From an uncultured bacterium (GTDB lineage Bacteria; Verrucomicrobiota; Kiritimatiellia; RFP12; UBA1067): a stretch of DNA of 60,321 nucleotides. This document shows, one piece after another, positions 58,601 through 60,321 of the stretch. The DNA is taken from contig CADCOC010000046.1 in assembly GCA_902802945.1 (NCBI GenBank), positions 1-60,321 on the forward strand, in the 5' to 3' direction. A program made the position numbers and the translations under genes. How positions within the stretch are numbered: position 1 is the stretch's first letter; every line of letters begins with the position of its first letter. The notes under the pieces were generated by a model. The model worked only from the letters and a program-made list of their open reading frames with translations, was not told the DNA's origin and searched no databases.

Positions 58601-60321
58601 TCGATCGTCGCGGCGGGGTAGGAGGCTGGAAGCGCGTCTGGGCCGCTCGCGATGTTCGCCTCGATCTGCGAGATCGAGAGCGCGCCGTTCCACACGCGCA
58701 CCTCGTCGTAGTCCGCCTGGGGATCGGCATCGCCCCAGAAGTTGCGTCCGAGGGCGAACGACTCGCGGATCAGGCTGGCCGTGGTCCATCCCGTGACCGT
58801 ATATGCGTATCCGCCGACGCGCGCGCCGGCCGCATCGTGGACGTAGCCTTCGATCGTCGCGCCGTCGCCGTCGCCACGCGGCGTCACGACGATGGCGAGG
58901 TGGTAGGTGCCCCCTTCGGTGAGCGGGTTCTTGCCCATGAGCACGTTATTTGCATCTGCGTCCGACTTGACCGCCTTGAACGCGGGACCGGTGCCGGTGG
59001 AGTTGTTGTAGGGTCTGACTTGCGCGTTAGGGTTGTGGAACGCCACCATAAGGCCCTTCACGTTGTAGTTGTCCTTGCGGCCCAGCGTGAACCATGCGCT
59101 GTAGTTCGTGCGGACGCGCAGCGTCGTCCACATCTCGATGGTGAACGGCGCATCTCCGGGGGGAGGATCGCGGAGTTCTTGTTCGGGTTCAGCTCGACCC
59201 ACGACGTCCCCTTGCTGCCGCCGGCGAGGCGGATGGCCGTATTGTCGTTGATGAACGTGACGGAGCTGTTGTTGTTCGTGCCGGTGATGCCGCCCACGCT
59301 GTCGGTGTAGTCGCCGTTGAAGCTCCAGCGGTGGAGCAGCGTCGGCGGCGTGACGGAATCCAGAGAAATGTAGATGGTGTTCCCCTCGCGCTCGATCGTG
59401 CCCGCGCCGCCAGTGACGGAGACCTGCCCGAGAGCGACGTCGTCGAGCGACGAGGTGCAGGTGATGAGCGGATAGCGTCCCGTGCGCGACACGGGAGGCG
59501 TGACGCTGATTGCGACAGGCCCCGTGATTTCGAGGCTCGGCACCGTGAGCCGCGGCGCGTTCGCGTTGAGCGTGCCGAGGTTCAGCGCGATGCCGTCGAG
59601 GACGAGGCCGTAGGGAAGCGTGGATTGTGCGAACGCGACGGCGCCGTTACCCGTCAGGCGCAGCTTACCCGTGCCCGTGAACGCGGGAATCGTCTGCGTA
59701 TGTCCGGCGGTATCGAAGACCGCAGGATTGCCGGTAATCTCCATCGTACGCGTCTTGGTGTTGGATGCATTGTATGCGCTCACGGTGAAGATGTTGTCTT
59801 GCGCCGCCACGAGCGTTCCGCTGCCCCACGTGAAAACCTGTCCGTTACCAATCCTGAAGGTGATGTTGCCCGTCGTCAGCGTTCCGCCGTTGAGGTTGAG
59901 GGTGGAGACGCCTGTGCTGACAGTCGTGGCACCCATCAAAACCGTGCCAACCGTCGCCTCGCCTCCGTTGATGGTGATCGTGCCGGAGCTGTTCACTCCC
60001 GCAGAATCGTCCCACATCACGGAACTGCGCAGAACAGAATCGACCTTGAGGATGCCGCTGTTTAACGTGAGGAAGGAAGACGCGGAATAGTTGTTGTTGC
60101 CGACGGCGAGATAGCCCGAGCCGTTAGATGCGGCGCACCAGAACGTGCCGCCGTTGATGTTCAACGTACCGCTCACACTGCTCCTGTCAATTCCGATGAA
60201 GTTGCAGCTGCCGGAATTGTTGCCGCCAGCCTTGACAGATGCGCCCGTGTTGAGGTTCACCGTGCCCTGGAAGATGATGAACCTGTCCGTGGAGTTTATC
60301 TGCGTCGAGGCTCCGAGATCG
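55627..60321 (-). CDS. Giant LamG-domain surface protein, 5' end beyond window, one frameshift
   Basis: At least 1560 residues are visible. The N-terminal part (60321 to about 59400) has autotransporter-associated beta-strand repeats: SGTLNINGGTFWCA, SGTITINGGEATVGTVLMG, STLNLNGGTLTTGNITF. The rest alternates two concanavalin-like (LamG) module types. Type 1 starts LLHRWSFNGD or LLHRWSFNGN. Type 2 starts FFRYDFTHGTRVF, FYFRYGFETGTKVF or YTFRHDFTGGKLVY and ends with A-Y-A-x-x-FPA. A frameshift at the G6 tract 59158-59163 separates WVELNPNKNSAILPP from GDAPFTIEMWTTLR; one more G would restore the frame. The C-terminus (TPGFAILIR) has no barrel or PEP-CTERM. It is likely a secreted glycan-binding adhesin. 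Confidence 0.85.

Overview
The window is a 60.3 kb piece of a GC-rich bacterial chromosome from a gut-type polysaccharide and glycoprotein degrader. The most likely source is the PVC superphylum (Kiritimatiellota, Verrucomicrobiota or Lentisphaerota). The evidence is inference from gene content: a DUF1080 protein, GH92 and GH106 glycosidases, an M60 (mucinase-type) peptidase, a small type II secretion-like locus with two large pseudopilins, a LamG/beta-strand-repeat surface protein, and dense short palindromic repeats. No rRNA, tRNA or CRISPR array was found. Both ends cut through genes.

Layout. 1-2894 (minus): a glycine-rich secreted protein cut by the left edge, a DUF1080 hydrolase and a FucP-like sugar transporter. 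2956-7046 (minus): two lower-GC AAA ATPases (DUF234 and DUF4143 types) around a Tat-exported metallophosphoesterase and a truncated ROK kinase remnant. 7214-11977: a GH92 alpha-mannosidase diverging from an alginate-export-type porin. 12006-12725: a 720-bp unit with perfect 36-bp inverted ends holding a GxxExxY nuclease-like gene and a 28-bp tandem repeat. 12748-16977: an acyltransferase, then a mannitol dehydrogenase/fructuronate reductase and rarA. 16982-22788 (minus): a six-gene run of TetR, TMEM43-like, an unknown secreted protein, a SpoU methyltransferase, a pteridine-reductase-like SDR and miaB, diverging from a frameshifted MATE transporter. 24347-29884 (plus): GspF, secretin and two paralogous pseudopilins. 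29823-40237 (minus): a sugar operon of DUF481 outer-membrane protein, B12/radical-SAM protein, FGGY kinase, SSS symporter, GH106 rhamnosidase and uxuA. 40314-45063 (minus): purA and cdsA with a XamI-like restriction-modification pair spliced between them. 45180-50555 (minus): M60 peptidase, M48 lipoprotein and TPR protein. 50694-55297 (minus): HipB, HipA, DUF6057-like membrane protein and a heme-motif beta-propeller in one overlapping unit. 55627-60321: a giant LamG protein cut by the right edge.

How it fits together. Extracellular GH92, GH106, M60 and DUF1080 enzymes would release sugars and peptides. A porin, the MFS and the SSS carriers would import them. The FGGY kinase, UxuA and the UxuB-like dehydrogenase would feed uronate and deoxysugar catabolism. 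Several genes are joined by 4-11 nt start/stop overlaps, so operons are tight.

The most unusual signals are: (1) families of short hairpin repeats with compensatory base changes that sit in frame inside at least three proteins, across one stop codon and in one intergenic pile-up; (2) the GxxExxY unit with 36-bp inverted ends; (3) a uniform extended -10 promoter (TATGRTATAAT-like), sometimes so close to the ATG that the mRNA should be leaderless; (4) an apparently undescribed pseudopilin family. Three genes carry single-base-deletion-type frameshifts, so sequencing or assembly error must be excluded before calling them pseudogenes.
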